Assembly (NCBI GenBank): GCA_020137815.1
Contig: CM035350.1
Coordinates: forward strand, 2,558,903 to 2,622,902
Length of the DNA: 64,000 bases
Origin: Hormiphora californensis
Lineage: Eukaryota > Ctenophora > Tentaculata > Cydippida > Pleurobrachiidae
Direction: 5' to 3'
In this document: piece after piece, positions 1 through 13,552 of the stretch
Position numbering within the stretch: position 1 is the first letter of the stretch
Layout: each line of letters opens with the position of its first letter
Program-made: the position numbers and the translations under genes
Notes under the pieces: model-generated
Databases searched by the model: none
What the model was told of the DNA's origin: nothing
Seen by the model: only the letters and a program-made list of their open reading frames with translations

Positions 1-163
1 TATTAAATCAACATGAACATGGTAGTTGTACTGTTTGTCGAGTGGCCCCTGTAAGTTTAACTAAGATAGAGAGGATAGGAAGATCATGTCCAAATTTGAA
101 GGATCTATCTTATCTCTATCTTATCTTGTCAGGAACTCAGGAACTGGAGAAATCTAAGATATA

Positions 164-345
164 TTTTTTGGGGGGGGGCCAACGAATTTTTTATATATTT
201 CCTTAATTTTGGATTTTTTTATATATATATAAAAATATATAAAAATATATAAAAATATATAAAAAATATATAAAGTTATATAAATAATATATAAAAATAT
301 ATAAAAATATATAAAATAAACCCTTTTTTCACCCCTTTTACTTTC
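164..345. repeat. G-run plus AT-rich repeat, copy 1
   Basis: A run of about nine G followed by CCAACG and then about 140 bases of TATATAAAAA-type sequence. The same G-run, CCAACG and AT-rich tail recur at 1201-1380, so this is a dispersed repeat. No coding signal. Confidence 0.6.
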
Positions 346-366
346 AAAAAAGGGGATTATTTCCAT

Positions 367-1020
367 CTATTGTTCACTTGAATATGTTTCATAGAGTTAA
401 TTTAAGTGTTTGAGAGGGTGATAGCTGTTTTACATAATTGAGAATGTGTTCAAAAGTGAATTATGCACTGTCAAAAGTAGAACTGGTGAAGAGAGGTTCC
501 GGCCTAATAATATCTACCAGTTTTGGTGTGATTTCAATCATTTTTTGTATGTTGATCCGTGCAGATGTACTAGAACTGGTGAAGAGAGGTTGGGATCGCG
601 AAACTAAAAAAACAAATAATTTTTGACGTCATTTTGACGTCATGACGTTATTGACGCGACGTCACGATGTTACAAACGTCACATTGATGACGGAAAATCA
701 TCAGGATTATCTAGATGAAGATGCTGACCAAGTTTGAGATCAATTGAATGATATTTGATCCCGCTATGGCGAAAAACAGCTTTCTGTTTTCACAATTCGG
801 CACAATACCCACGTGACACTTGTGACTTTTTCCAGTACTGTTTTACTTTGCCCTTATCACGTGATCATCAGGGGAACGGGTGGGATACTGCATGACATGC
901 AAATCAAAGCAAAGTGCCACTGCAATTAGCGTGATCTATCACACCTATCACTAGTAGCCCAAATAATAGATACTACAGCAGCTACTGTTACTTCAATTTT
1001 GCTGCCCTTAATTCTTATTT
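367..1020. other. Intergenic stretch without a recognised gene
   Basis: No convincing exon. It holds a direct repeat of about 16 bases (CTGGTGAAGAGAGGTT near 483 and 571) and a cluster of TGACGTCA sites, listed separately. Confidence 0.5.
624..658 (+). promoter_or_regulatory. Cluster of CRE-like TGACGTCA sites
   Basis: Two perfect TGACGTCA palindromes (624-631 and 635-642) are followed by two close variants within 20 bases. TGACGTCA is the classical CREB/ATF bZIP site. No transcription start is visible nearby, so a regulatory role is inference only. Confidence 0.3.
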
Positions 1021-1027
1021 TATAGAT

Positions 1028-1044
1028 AGAGTGAGAGAGAGGGG

Positions 1045-1110
<66 letters not shown>
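1028..1110. repeat. (GA)n microsatellite
   Basis: Almost pure GA dinucleotide tract of about 80 bases, with a few GG and GAA interruptions at its start. Confidence 0.95.
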
Positions 1111-1113
<3 letters not shown>

Positions 1114-1200
1114 CATATCATTACCAGAAAGGTGAAAACAGAACTTGGTAGCCGGATGTTGTCCGTCCTCCTATCCGCACCCCTGCATTTCGCAAAAAAT

Positions 1201-1380
1201 GGGGGGGGGGGGGGCCAACGCTCATTTTTTATATATTTTTATATTTTTATATACCTTTTTTTTGGGGAAAAAAACATAATTTTTTTATATATTATAAAAT
1301 ATATAAAAATATATAAAATACATATGAATATATAAAAATATATAAAAATAATAAAAAAATATATAAAAATATATAAAAAA
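1201..1380. repeat. G-run plus AT-rich repeat, copy 2
   Basis: A run of about fourteen G, then CCAACG and a long TATATA/TATAAAAA tail, matching 164-345. Elements with G-run termini recur elsewhere in the window (7706-8294 and 20225-22004), so this may be one end of such an element. Confidence 0.6.
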
Positions 1381-1513
1381 TTGTTTACACAGAAGAAGAG
1401 AACTACGTGTATGTGGCAGTTATTGCCGGTACACTTCTTGTGTTACAGTGCTTGATTTACCGCACCGTGTACTTTGTGCAGTCATGTGTGCTATTATAGG
1501 GCGCCTCATTGTG

Positions 1514-1514
<1 letters not shown>

Positions 1515-1580
<66 letters not shown>
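1515..1580. repeat. (CT)n microsatellite
   Basis: Pure CT tract of about 60 bases. Confidence 0.95.
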
Positions 1581-1583
<3 letters not shown>

Positions 1584-1860
1584 CTGTTCTTGTGATCTAT
1601 GAACAAGTTTGAAAAGAAATTAATTTAAAATTAATAATTTTGATGCCGGTGTTATCCTCTCAAAACCTGACATTGCATGCACTGTCTCATTGCTCAAATT
1701 CCCCTTGATTGAAGCTAGGACCGTTCGGCATTGCTTTCTAGTTTGTTTGCCAATAAAAACAACCATATTGCCCCTTTTTATGTCTATTTTCTTAGAGTAA
1801 GCCCTTTAGTTTTACATTTAATCCGTTTTTTTTATCTGAAATGTTTTTCCCTTTTATTAG

Positions 1861-1931
1861 ATGAAGATTTCACGAGACCTCCTCCTTTATTTTCTGTACG
1901 GAAAGAAAGAGGACACTCCTTCTTCACCGGG
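1861..1931 (+). CDS. Candidate upstream exon, possibly of the PRDM gene
   Basis: A pyrimidine-rich stretch ending in TAG precedes an open segment (reading DEDFTRPPPLFSVRKERGH) that ends at a strong donor, GGTAAGT near 1931. The open frame ends shortly beyond the donor. It is on the same strand as the PRDM exons, and the intervening 2.3 kb would be an intron containing the 35-bp minisatellite. Linkage to that gene is inference; it could be a chance open frame beside a donor-like sequence. Confidence 0.25.
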
Positions 1932-2608
1932 TAAGTGTGGAACACCAACTTGGGGGAACAAAGTCTAGCTAGGCAAGGGGATATAGTGTCCCCTGAGTAT
2001 GTGTTCAAGTTACGAAGTCACCTGCATTTACTTTGTAATTTCATTACCAAGCGTTCCTGTTCCAGTTGGTCACATTGATACCTGAGTGAGATCGAGGTCG
2101 CGCAGCGACCGAGATCGATCTCACATACATATTATTCGCGGAGCGAGAATGGGATGCGATGGATCCAACTGTTCCAGCTAGTAGCTAGTTAGAGTCTAAC
2201 TTAGACTTTTTGGTATTCTCAGGGGCGAGTAGTTAGTGATTCGCCACCGCTAGGCAGGAGTTAGAAGTGAAATCTTCAAGCCCCTTGTTAGGTTATCAGG
2301 GGTTAGTTAGCCCCTCCTATCCTATCCTGTCTTTGCGAGTGGAAGGGGGGCACAGATCCGAGATTGAGTAATGTCAGCACACCTAGGGGTGGTAACCACG
2401 TAGTCCTAATAAGACAGGCTGCAGTATTTCGGTGGTGAAACTGAACGTGGGCCAAAGTTTGTTTCTTTTCTCTGTCTCCCACCGGATACGCACCCTGCTT
2501 TGTCTCAAGGGCATCCCTGACACACCTGATGTTTTCCCCTGTTTCCATTGACCTTACCTTGCAGAGCTGGGCAACAGAGCTGAGTCCCAGTTCTGTATTG
2601 TCTCCATC

Positions 2609-3404
2609 AGCACTATATCATTCTGACGTTCACTTCTACCCTCAGCCCTATATCATTCTGACGTTCACTTCTACCCTCAGCCCTATATCATTCTGACGTT
2701 CACTTCTACCCTCAGCCCTATATCATCCTGACGTTCACTTCTACCCTCAGCCCTATATCATTCTGACGTTCACTTCTACCCTCAGCCCTATATCATTCTG
2801 ACGTTCACTTCTACCCTCAGCCCTATATCATTCTGACATTCACTTCTACCCTCAGCCCTATATCATTCTGACGTTCACTTCTACCCTCAGCCCTATATCA
2901 TTCTGACGTTCACTTCTACCCTCAGCCCTATATCATTCTGACGTTCACTTCTACCCTCAGCCCTATATCATTCTGACGTTCACTTCTACCCTCAGCCCTA
3001 TATCATTCTGACGTTCACTTCTACCCTCAGCCCTATATCATCCTGACGTTCACTTCTACCCTCAGCCCTATATCATTCTGACGTTCACTTCTACCCTCAG
3101 CCCTATATCATTCTGACGTTCACTTCTACCCTCAGCCCTATATCATTCTGACGTTCACTTCTACCCTCAGCCCTATATCATTCTGACGTTCACTTCTACC
3201 CTCAGCCCTATATCATTCTGACGTTCACTTCTACCCTCAGCCCTATATCATCCTGACGTTCACTTCTACCCTCAGCCCTATATCATTCTGACGTTCACTT
3301 CTACCCTCAGCCCTATATCATTCTGACATTCACTTCTACCCTCAGCCCTATATCATCCTGACGTTCACTTCTACCCTCAACACTATATCATCCTGTCGTC
3401 CACT
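2609..3404 (+). repeat. 35-bp minisatellite, 22 units, each resembling a 3' splice site
   Basis: Twenty-two units of exactly 35 bases with very few substitutions, followed by a degraded partial unit. On the + strand each unit holds TTCTGACG, which fits a branch site, then CACTTCTACCCTCAG, which fits a pyrimidine tract with acceptor CAG. The array lies upstream of the + strand PRDM exons. Related sequence (CTGGGCAAC followed by AG-rich text and TCCCAG) flanks both ends of the array. Confidence 0.95.
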
Positions 3405-4160
3405 CATTCGCATTCCCTCCTCACTTCTACCCACTCTGTTTATCTCACCCCCAGGTGTCTGGGCAACTAAGCAGTATCCCAGCCCCTTGAGTCCCATTTA
3501 GCTCACTGCACCTTTTCATCTCGGACGGACACTCACCTCTTTCCGCTCCCAGTCTCTTCAATATCACCTTATACCCTTCCGACCTCCCAGCCTGGGGTCG
3601 GGGAAAGGGGCTCTGTGGCAACTAACCTCCCTCCCTTCCTCCCAGCCTTGTGGTTTTCACTAGTACGGCCAGACAGTGTGGTGGTGGGATGGGATGCCGG
3701 GGTGGTAGGATGGGGTGGTGGGGACGGGGTGGGGTATTGTATCATGTTCAGTGTATCGGTTCAACAGCTTGGTAATGCTCATGGTGGCCACGTCTAGTAG
3801 GCTCTTAGCGGCGGTGGCGGCGGCCTCTTCCTCCGCTGTTTGACGCTGATCTCTAGACAGTTAAATTTGTAAGCGTCTGAAGTCATTAGTATATATATTC
3901 CCCATTCCAAGGGCCTTGCCCGATCCCAGCTCTCATTAGGATAATTGGTGTCCAGGGAGGTGCTAGATTCTCGTAGAAGAGTAGGGCTCGATATAGAGCC
4001 GCCCCCTTACTAGGTAGGGCGGGATCGGTCCTTTGACCCCCTTTGTAAATAATACTCAAGCCCACCAATGGCTGCCTCAACATTAATCCCTTGAATATAT
4101 TTTGGAATCTCTCTCCCTCTCTCCCTCCAAGCATTAACCGCCGCCCCCACATTTCGCTTT
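3405..4160. other. Gene-poor stretch upstream of the PRDM exons
   Basis: I see no exon I can defend. Short open frames on both strands lack family resemblance. It is probably intron or 5' flank of the PRDM-type gene. Confidence 0.4.
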
Positions 4161-4228
4161 CTCTATTCAGAACCGCTACCAGAACTAGAATTCCTGCCCC
4201 ACCATTTTAACCCAGCTCCTCTATTCAG

Positions 4229-4253
<25 letters not shown>
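4161..4253 (+). repeat. Duplicated exon edge with splice acceptor (PRDM)
   Basis: A 35-base segment starting CTCTATTCAG and running to AGAATTCCT occurs at 4161-4195 and again at 4219-4253, a 58-base period. It contains the acceptor and first exon codons. Only the second copy is in frame with the PR domain, because 58 is not a multiple of three. Confidence 0.85.
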
Positions 4254-6939
<2,686 letters not shown>

Positions 6940-7480
6940 AACGTGTGACGTCGTTATCATGTGACGTCACACAGTTCATTGCTTGTTGAGTTGAAACTCA
7001 ACATCATATATTGCCGCTACGAAAAACTGTGCAAACTGAGCTGTGCGTATCTTATCATTTGACTTAGAGTATTGTGACACATGTATGGTATTTGGAGAAG
7101 TACGGCCGGAACTTGTTGAGTAACTCAACAAGCCGGAACATGATCTTTGTCGAAATAGGGCGAGAGAATGAGTATATGGACGACCTAATATCTCGGAAGT
7201 TTTACATAGCTGCTATTATCAGAGATTTTGCTGTTTTACCACGGCCACTTGGCAATTTATTTTCCCGCCATAAACCACGAGTCAGTTAATTCGTTAATTT
7301 GGAACTGGAAGGCTTATCGGTTAGGACCTTGGTGTGACAAGAGAGTGTGTTTACCTAGACACACACTCTTGTCACACAAACTCAGGTCAAAGAAAATACT
7401 AAGCAAAAGACGTCCCCGGAAGATTTCCCAGAGACGTCCCAGCTGGGGGATTTATTAAAATAGATAAACCACCAGAGGGC
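6940..7480. other. 3' flank of the PRDM gene, no gene seen
   Basis: Short hairpins only. The clearest is at about 7333-7378, where TGTGACAAGAGAGTGTGT is followed by its near-perfect inverse. Several GACGTCCC motifs recur here and at 7625-7690 and 8427-8433, suggesting nested old repeats. Confidence 0.45.
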
Positions 7481-7606
7481 CTGTCTGCCGCCGCGACCCC
7501 ATCTAAGCGCACTATATGGGTAGAGACGAAATCTACTGTCAGAAAAGCTGGCGGTGCCATACCCCATTTTGACAGTGTGCTCAGATAGGGTCGCGGCGCC
7601 AGACAG
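7481..7606. repeat. GCGCACTGTCGCA hairpin repeat, copy 2 (longer form)
   Basis: Arms CTGTCTGCCGCCGCGACCCC and GGGTCGCGGCGCCAGACAG enclose about 80 bases containing GAGACGAAATCTACTGTCAG. Larger relative of the copies at 5591 and 9025. Confidence 0.7.
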
Positions 7607-7705
7607 CAGAAAATCGAGCTGCTGGGACGTCCCAGGGAGATCTACCGAGGACGTCTCCCGTAGACCGTGTACTACTAGACGTCCCAAATGTATTATTATA
7701 ATTAT

Positions 7706-8294
7706 GGGGGGGGGGGCCAAGGCCAAAAAAAGCCAAACCCGCCCTGAAATCCGGGTCTGATCTGGCTTTTTTTGATCTGGCTTTTTTTGGCTTTTTTTGA
7801 TCTGGCTTTTTTTATCTGGCTTTTTTTGATCTGGCTTTTTTTGATCTGGCTTTTTTTGGCCTTTTTTGATCTGGCTTTTTTTGGATCTGGCTTTTTTTGG
7901 CTTTTTTTGATCTGGCTTTTTTTGATTTGGCAGTTTTGATCTGGCTTTTTTTTGGCTTTTTTTGATCTGGCTTTTTTGATCTGGCTTTTTTTGGCTTTTT
8001 TTGATCTGGCTTTTTTTGGCTTTTGTTGATCTGGCTTTTTTTGGCTTTTTTTGATCTGGCTCTTTTTAAATCAAACTTTTTTTCGGTAAAAAATTTATTT
8101 CCCTATCGATATAAAGTGGTAAAACTAGATCAAAGAAGCCATTTTAAAGTGTTTTTAATGTCATACAGACCATATAATGTCAGAATTACATGCCAAAATG
8201 ACCAAAAAAGTAGGGCCAAAAAAAGCCAAAAAAAGCCAAACCCGCCCTAAAATCCGGGATTGATCTGGCTTTTTTTGGCCTTGGCCCCCCCCCC
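7706..8294. mobile_element. Inverted-repeat element with poly-G termini
   Basis: Starts with eleven G followed by GCCAAGGCC-type sequence and AAAAAAAGCCAAACCCGCCC; ends with the inverse and ten C. ATTAT directly flanks both ends (7701-7705, 8295-8299), consistent with a 5-bp target-site duplication. The interior is largely a degenerate tandem of GATCTGGCTTTTTTTG units (about 7760-8060). There is no transposase, so it is non-autonomous. The sequences outside it (7441-7470 and 8397-8430) are themselves inverted copies, so it sits inside an older palindrome. Confidence 0.8.
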
Positions 8295-8575
8295 ATTATA
8301 GATACAACGCCCGGGAAGCCATGCACCGCCAAAAAAGTGTGCCAGAATAGTCACTGAATCACTTCTTTTCTGGCAGAAGATTTCGTCTCTGCTACCGGTG
8401 GTTTATCTATCATCCCCCAGCTGGGACGTCTCTGCTGTATGAGACACGGTCGCTTGTAGTGGGAAAACGGTAATGGAAAACGAAGATACAGTAAGACGAC
8501 GCGCAACCGTGACCAATCAGGGCGCTAGTACGTGCTGACACATGAACTTTTTGCCGCGTGTTATGCACCGTGCGC

Positions 8576-8678
8576 GTCTCCTTACTGTATTTTGCGTTAC
8601 CGTATTTTGACTGCAAGCAGCACTGTCTCAGTGCTGCTTGCAGTCAAAATACGGTAACGCAAAATACAGTAAGGAGAC
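8576..8678. repeat. Perfect 50-bp palindrome
   Basis: Two arms of 50 bases (8576-8625 and 8629-8678) are exact inverse complements separated by only three bases. Arms begin GTCTCCTTACTGTATTTTGC. Such a structure could extrude a cruciform. Confidence 0.95.
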
Positions 8679-9024
8679 TCTCACAAAAGACTGCCCTCTC
8701 AAAACTGTCATGTCATGTTGATGTAGTACTATGTAGTAATAGTATCACTATCAGTGGTACTCCGTCATATTGGCCGACCGTAAATAGTAAATACCCTACA
8801 TGTAAATAAAATACAATGTGTATTTGTTACCCAAACTCCAAATTGTTTCTATCCGGTTGGTCCTGGTTGATATTCAACAAGGTGGGCCAGTATAATAATA
8901 TTACATACTGTGTTATACCCTACATGTGTGGTAGTACATGACTGTGTAATACACAGTCCTGTGCTACCACACATTGGCTGAGTAGCAGCACCCCTCCAGC
9001 TCCAAGCCCAATACCACACATGCA

Positions 9025-9098
9025 CTGTCTGGCGCCGCGACCCATCTGAGCGCACTGTCGCATTTGAGAATCAAATGGGGTAAGGCGCCGCCATACAG
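9025..9098. repeat. GCGCACTGTCGCA hairpin repeat, copy 3
   Basis: CTGTCTGGCGCCGCGACCC, core GAGCGCACTGTCGCA, then TTGAGAATCAAATGGGG and GGCGCCGCCATACAG. Closest match to the 5591 copy. Confidence 0.75.
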
Positions 9099-9141
9099 CA
9101 CATGCACGTATCACCCGGACGACGTGAAATTACAACAATTC

Positions 9142-9327
9142 GAAAGATCTTTTGTAGGACGATGAAGGCTGACTCGACCTTCACCTATTCCGTTCTGGAG
9201 AAAGAACGTTCAGGCTTGGTAATTTCGCGCGGCGGTAAGGGGTAAGTATGTATAGCGTGCTAGTAGCACGGTGCTACCAATCCGGTCACTGTCCATGCCA
9301 GGCGGTGCCTTACAAAAGATCTTTCAT
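9142..9327. mobile_element. Short inverted-repeat element
   Basis: GAAAGATCTTTTGTA at the left and TACAAAAGATCTTTC at the right bound about 186 bases with no coding potential. Likely a MITE; no clear target duplication is visible. Confidence 0.55.
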
Positions 9328-9530
9328 TCCAATAACAAATATTTTGTAAACTGAGAAACATAAAAGAATAAATTAATTAGAATAAGAGTCTTTAAAAGGC
9401 AGCTCCCCGGCCGAAGCTGCCGGTATTTCGTTCCCAAAAACACAGTTCATATCATATTTCCCACCCTCTCCCGAATCAGAATATTGTCTGTAGGTATACT
9501 ATCCAACTGATTCTATCTCTCTATCTGCAG

Positions 9531-11992
9531 TTAGTAGATACTGGGAAGCTCCTTGATAGATTTGACACACTCCTTGTATTTGTCCTTGTACTCATCATTT
9601 TTTGTTATCAGGATCGTGGAACAGGGCCTGTGGGAATAAAGTTGTGTTAGATTGAATTGTTCTAGCAAACTATCTCTTTCTAAGGCCGCATGTCCAGACC
9701 AGTGGTAGCTAAGCTAAGCTACCATGGTAGGATACCATGGTAGATCTACCTCTCGTTTAGACACTCACTGGCACATCTTATCTACTTCTATCACGTGGTT
9801 TACATGTGACGAAAATCAATCATCGGGGATGTCAAATTTATCATGTCCCATAAAAGTAAAATTATCTCTCTATGTCATGTGATGATAAGTTGCAATGTTA
9901 GGGACCAACTTACAAAAAAGTACCCGGGTTAGTTAACCATAAGTACTCGGGTATGTTTGTATCAAAATACGTGTGGCGGTGGCGCTTGGGTTAGTATACC
10001 CCAAACACATAAATACCCGAACTTTTTTGTAAGTTGCAATGGTAGCTTCCCAGGGGAGAAGTAAAGCTATGAGTTTATTCGTGGGTTACTCGTTACCCAA
10101 AGAAACGGCTTGGGTGGCCTAGTCAAGTTAGATCTGTTCTTGTCGAATGACGTCACACGACTCTCCCCTCTAAAGTCTAGCTAGAGCTTTACAGTTGTCA
10201 GATTCAAGAGCTATAAATTAAAGTTCAATATATCATACTACTTACTATTCAAATTGTCAGTGCTACATCACCTAGCAACTACACCTGCACGTGCAATTAT
10301 TAGAGCAACTTAGAAACCTCACTCCCAGTTGCAGTTTTGGGTACTAAGGGAAATTCAATTCTGCACGTGCATTCTTTTACTTTTGTCCTGATGTCTAACT
10401 CTTCAACCCCAAGCGCTATTCGGCAACAGTCATCTGGGTCCGGAAGATCTGCTGAGTGCTGCTGTCAGAGAGCAGGCTAGAGAATATGACAGATTACGCC
10501 AACGTGTTCAAGCGAGCCAATCAACGACTACGGATAGCTTTACCCAACGTCGCCCAAGGGTGACTACTCCAGTCGACTATAGAAATCTCCGAATCGGCTA
10601 CATAGTGGCCAAGTTTTCACGTGATGAATTTCTGGAACAGCACTGCACCTCCATGACATTTATCTCTTAAATTCGCACCTTGACATTGTCAGGAAGCCCA
10701 GAGCGTACAACAACATGGGTAGGGAGAAAGTTAGAGATAGGCTAGGAACGGATGGTGCAGGTGATGTCAGCGTTCCCTAATCCAGCTACCATTACCCCGA
10801 AATTCGCCCGTAGGGCCAACGGGCCTACTAGTTGTAGTCTATAATATATTTATTTTTTGTCTGTCCACGACGTTCTCCAGAAAACAGGTTCATCTTCAAG
10901 AAAATTGAAAACCGTTTAACAAAATGTCTTCTTGCACGACATGTTCTGGGTATAACCCTGGTGCTTACTTCCGCAACCCCCGTCTGACAAGTTAACCAGG
11001 GGGTGCGTTAACCCTTATAATTGAGGGTTGATTCTAGGAGGTTGGGGGTCTCTTCCCAGTCTCTTACGTGTTGGATCCAATGGCCTGTCCAAGATCCAAC
11101 CGGGCTGGCACGTAACAGTAGGGAATCTTGTTCTCCTCGCATAGCACAGGAAGATGGGAGATGACGTCTGTAAAAAAGGGTTAGCCGTTAGATAGAATCA
11201 TTTAGTTTTTCAACTGCTTGCTAAATCGATAAGAATATGACCACCCCCCCCCCCCCCGTTAGTCTTTATATTTACCAATGGGAGAGATGTCACCCGCGAT
11301 GATTACAAATCCTTTCTCCCCTTTACGAATCGCTTTTGCAACATCCTTCACTCCCCTTCGAATACATTTCGCCTGATTGGGGGATTGTAGCGGGCATGAG
11401 AATTTGAGTTATTAAATCACAGTCAGAATTTACCCCAAAATATTTTTTCTCTCGAGGTTCTGAGGGAAAAACTTAGCATTTCATAACCATTACATTACTG
11501 CATTTTAGGTATTCCTTCGCACTTAAGTGCCCTGTCAGAAAATTCCCGCAGTAGTCATGGTTCTGCGGTTATTCAAACTAATATAACTCCCGAATTAAAT
11601 AGAATTCTTCTTTCTCGCGACAGTTTAGGATGACAGGTTATGTAATGATATTTTTCTCTGTTCAATGGTACAATTGCAAACTATTAATAGTTCCCCATCT
11701 GTCAATATTTAGTCCCCGTATCATCAACATGTAGTACATAGTTCATTGTCAGATAGGGGCGACATGACGCGGCAAGGTTTGCACAATAATTAATTAATTC
11801 TTAGCTAAGACGGGGATAAACAGGAAAATAGCTTACCTTGGAGGAAGATTTAGCAACCTTGAACAACTTCTTTCCCAGTTTCTTGGGAGCAAGAGGACGG
11901 GCAATAGGGATGGTTAAGGAGCATTTAGCATCATAATCGTCTGGGGTGATTGAGGAAGCTCCCTCCGTAGTTACACCTTCAGCAGCTACCAT
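9531..11992 (-). CDS. NHP2: NHP2, H/ACA ribonucleoprotein subunit 2
   Basis: RNA-binding L7Ae-family core subunit of H/ACA snoRNPs, which guide rRNA pseudouridylation and take part in telomerase RNPs in the nucleolus. Four phase-consistent exons on the minus strand: 11837-11992 (ATG at 11992), 11276-11372, 11068-11167, 9531-9627 (TAA). The product is 149 residues, close to the usual length of about 150. Diagnostic segments in order: IARPLAPKKLGKKLFK, CIRRGVKDVAKAIRKGEKG, VIIAGDISPIDVISHLPVLC, IPYCYVPARLDLGQAIGS and the tail KDKYKECVKSIKELPSIY, each alignable by recall with human NHP2. Intron 3 (9628-11067) holds a small inverted-repeat element and an orphan open frame. A fold-back transposon ends up about 160 bases upstream of the ATG, so the promoter must be short or lie inside the element. 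Confidence 0.95.
9907..10035. mobile_element. Small inverted-repeat element in NHP2 intron 3
   Basis: AACTTACAAAAAAGTACCCG at the left is mirrored by CGAACTTTTTTGTAAGTT at the right, 129 bases in all. MITE-like, non-coding. Confidence 0.6.
10392..10670 (+). other. Open frame without start codon in NHP2 intron 3
   Basis: About 90 codons open on the + strand, opposite NHP2, reading LGPEDLLSAAVREQAREYDR and later VDYRNLRIGYIVAKFSRDE before TAA. There is no ATG at its start and no splice context. I do not recognise a family. It could be a remnant of a mobile-element protein. Confidence 0.3.
10761..10848. repeat. Dispersed repeat with CGCCCTACGGGCG palindrome, copy 1
   Basis: About 88 bases match the inverse complement of 13930-14013, including GTTCCCTAATCCAGCTACCA and AAATTCGCCCGTAGGG. 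The two copies are inverted relative to each other around the TTAA fold-back element and the NHP2 5' end. Confidence 0.7.
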
Positions 11993-12157
11993 GCTAGAAG
12001 AAGGTACTTAAAATAATGGTTGAGAGGTATTTGAGAGGTATTTGAGAGGTATTTGGGAGGTATTTGGGTTATCTTTTGGGAAAGAGAAAGGAATTGTAAG
12101 ACGTAGAAGAGTAGAATTTAAAGAGGGGGAAGCATTCCAATATTCTCTACGTGTTAA

Positions 12158-13548
12158 GGGTACGCTAACCAAAATTTTTTTTCGAGTGCAGGGAAATCTC
12201 TCACCGTAGGGTTGTAGGCCATGCCAAGGAGACCTCAAATATGCAATTTGAGCTCTCAAGTCGAATTCATATTTTTGCTACAGCTGCTTGAAAAATGAAC
12301 TGAAAATAAGCTTTTGGCATCTCAAAAAATTTTTTTCAAAGATAGGAGCATGAAAATTTGGGGATTTGAAGAGGACATGAAGGTGAATAACCACAAAAAT
12401 TTTTTTTGCAATCCGAGCTGATTTCTGGTCCTGAGATGGATTTCTTTTTTTCCACTTTAACGCCCTATTTGGCAAAGTTCCGAAAACATGTGAAAGCTGT
12501 AAATTGGTGAAAAGTTGCGTCTAACAATTATCTAAGTGGCCATAAATTTTGGGCGTGTCCTTATTTGAGATAAGCTGTACGGAGTTTTTTTTGTGAAAGC
12601 CGTCATTTCAGAAATAAATAAATTCCCTGTATCTCAAAAACGGCTGATCGTAGAGACCTGAGACTATGCTTAAACGATTCAGAAGGTCCGATTTTGGGGG
12701 GGGTCTTCTGAGAGACATTTTGCTCCTACTTCAACCGTTTTTGCTGTAATTGCGAAAAACAAATTCTATGAAAAGGGCAAAAGCCAAACTCCAATATCCT
12801 GTAATTAGGGAATTTTAGCTAAGGAAGGACCGAAACTATGGAAAACTGTTTAACAAGCTAATTCCTTCACTATTTGGTCCATATGGGTCCCTATAATCAT
12901 CAAAAACAAAATCACAAAAAATCCACGATGGCGAAGATGGGTTATTGTTTTTCGCAATTACAGCAAAAACGGTTGAAGTAGGAGCAAAATGTCTCTCAGA
13001 AGACCCCCCCAAAATCGGACCTTCTGAATCGTTTAAGCATAGTCTCAGGTCTCTACGATCAGCCGTTTTTGAGATACAGGGAATTTATTTATTACTGAAA
13101 TGACGGCTTTCACAAAAAAAACTCCGTACAGCTTATCTCAAATAAGGACACGCCCAAAATTTATGGCCACTTAGGTAATCGTTAGACGCAACTTTTCACC
13201 AATTTACAGCTTTCACATGTTTTCGGAACTTTGCCAAATAGGGCGTTAAAGTGGAAAAAAAGAAATCCATCTCAGGACCGGAAATTAGCTCGAATTGCAA
13301 AAAAAAATTTTGTGGTTATTCACCTTCATGTCCTCTTCAAATCCCCAAATTTTCATGCTCCTATCTTTGAAAAAAATTTTTTGAGATGCCAAAAACTTAT
13401 TTTCAGTTCATTTTTCAAGCAGCTGTAGCAAAAATATGAATTCGACTTGAGAGCTCAAATTGCATATTTGAGGTCTCCTTGGCATGGCCTACAACCCTAC
13501 GGTGAGAGATTTCCCTGCACTCGAAAAAAAATTTTGGTTAGCGTACCC
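12158..13548. mobile_element. Long fold-back element with TTAA ends, copy 1
   Basis: 1391 bases flanked on both sides by TTAA (12154-12157, 13549-13552). Termini GGGTACGCTAACC and GGTTAGCGTACCC are perfect inverses. Arms of roughly 600 bases are almost complete inverse complements around a central spacer of about 200 bases. A second copy is at 22933-24323. TTAA target use is typical of piggyBac-type transposition, but no transposase is encoded, so this looks like a non-autonomous derivative. The 65-codon frames in its arms are by-products of the palindrome. Confidence 0.9.
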
Positions 13549-13552
13549 TTAA

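Noticed and set aside
12278-12475. 65-codon frames starting MPNRALKWKKRN, found four times (also near 13231, 23053 and 24006)
   Set aside because: They are mirror and paralogous copies within the arms of the TTAA fold-back elements, lysine-rich through A/T runs, and lack start context or family resemblance.
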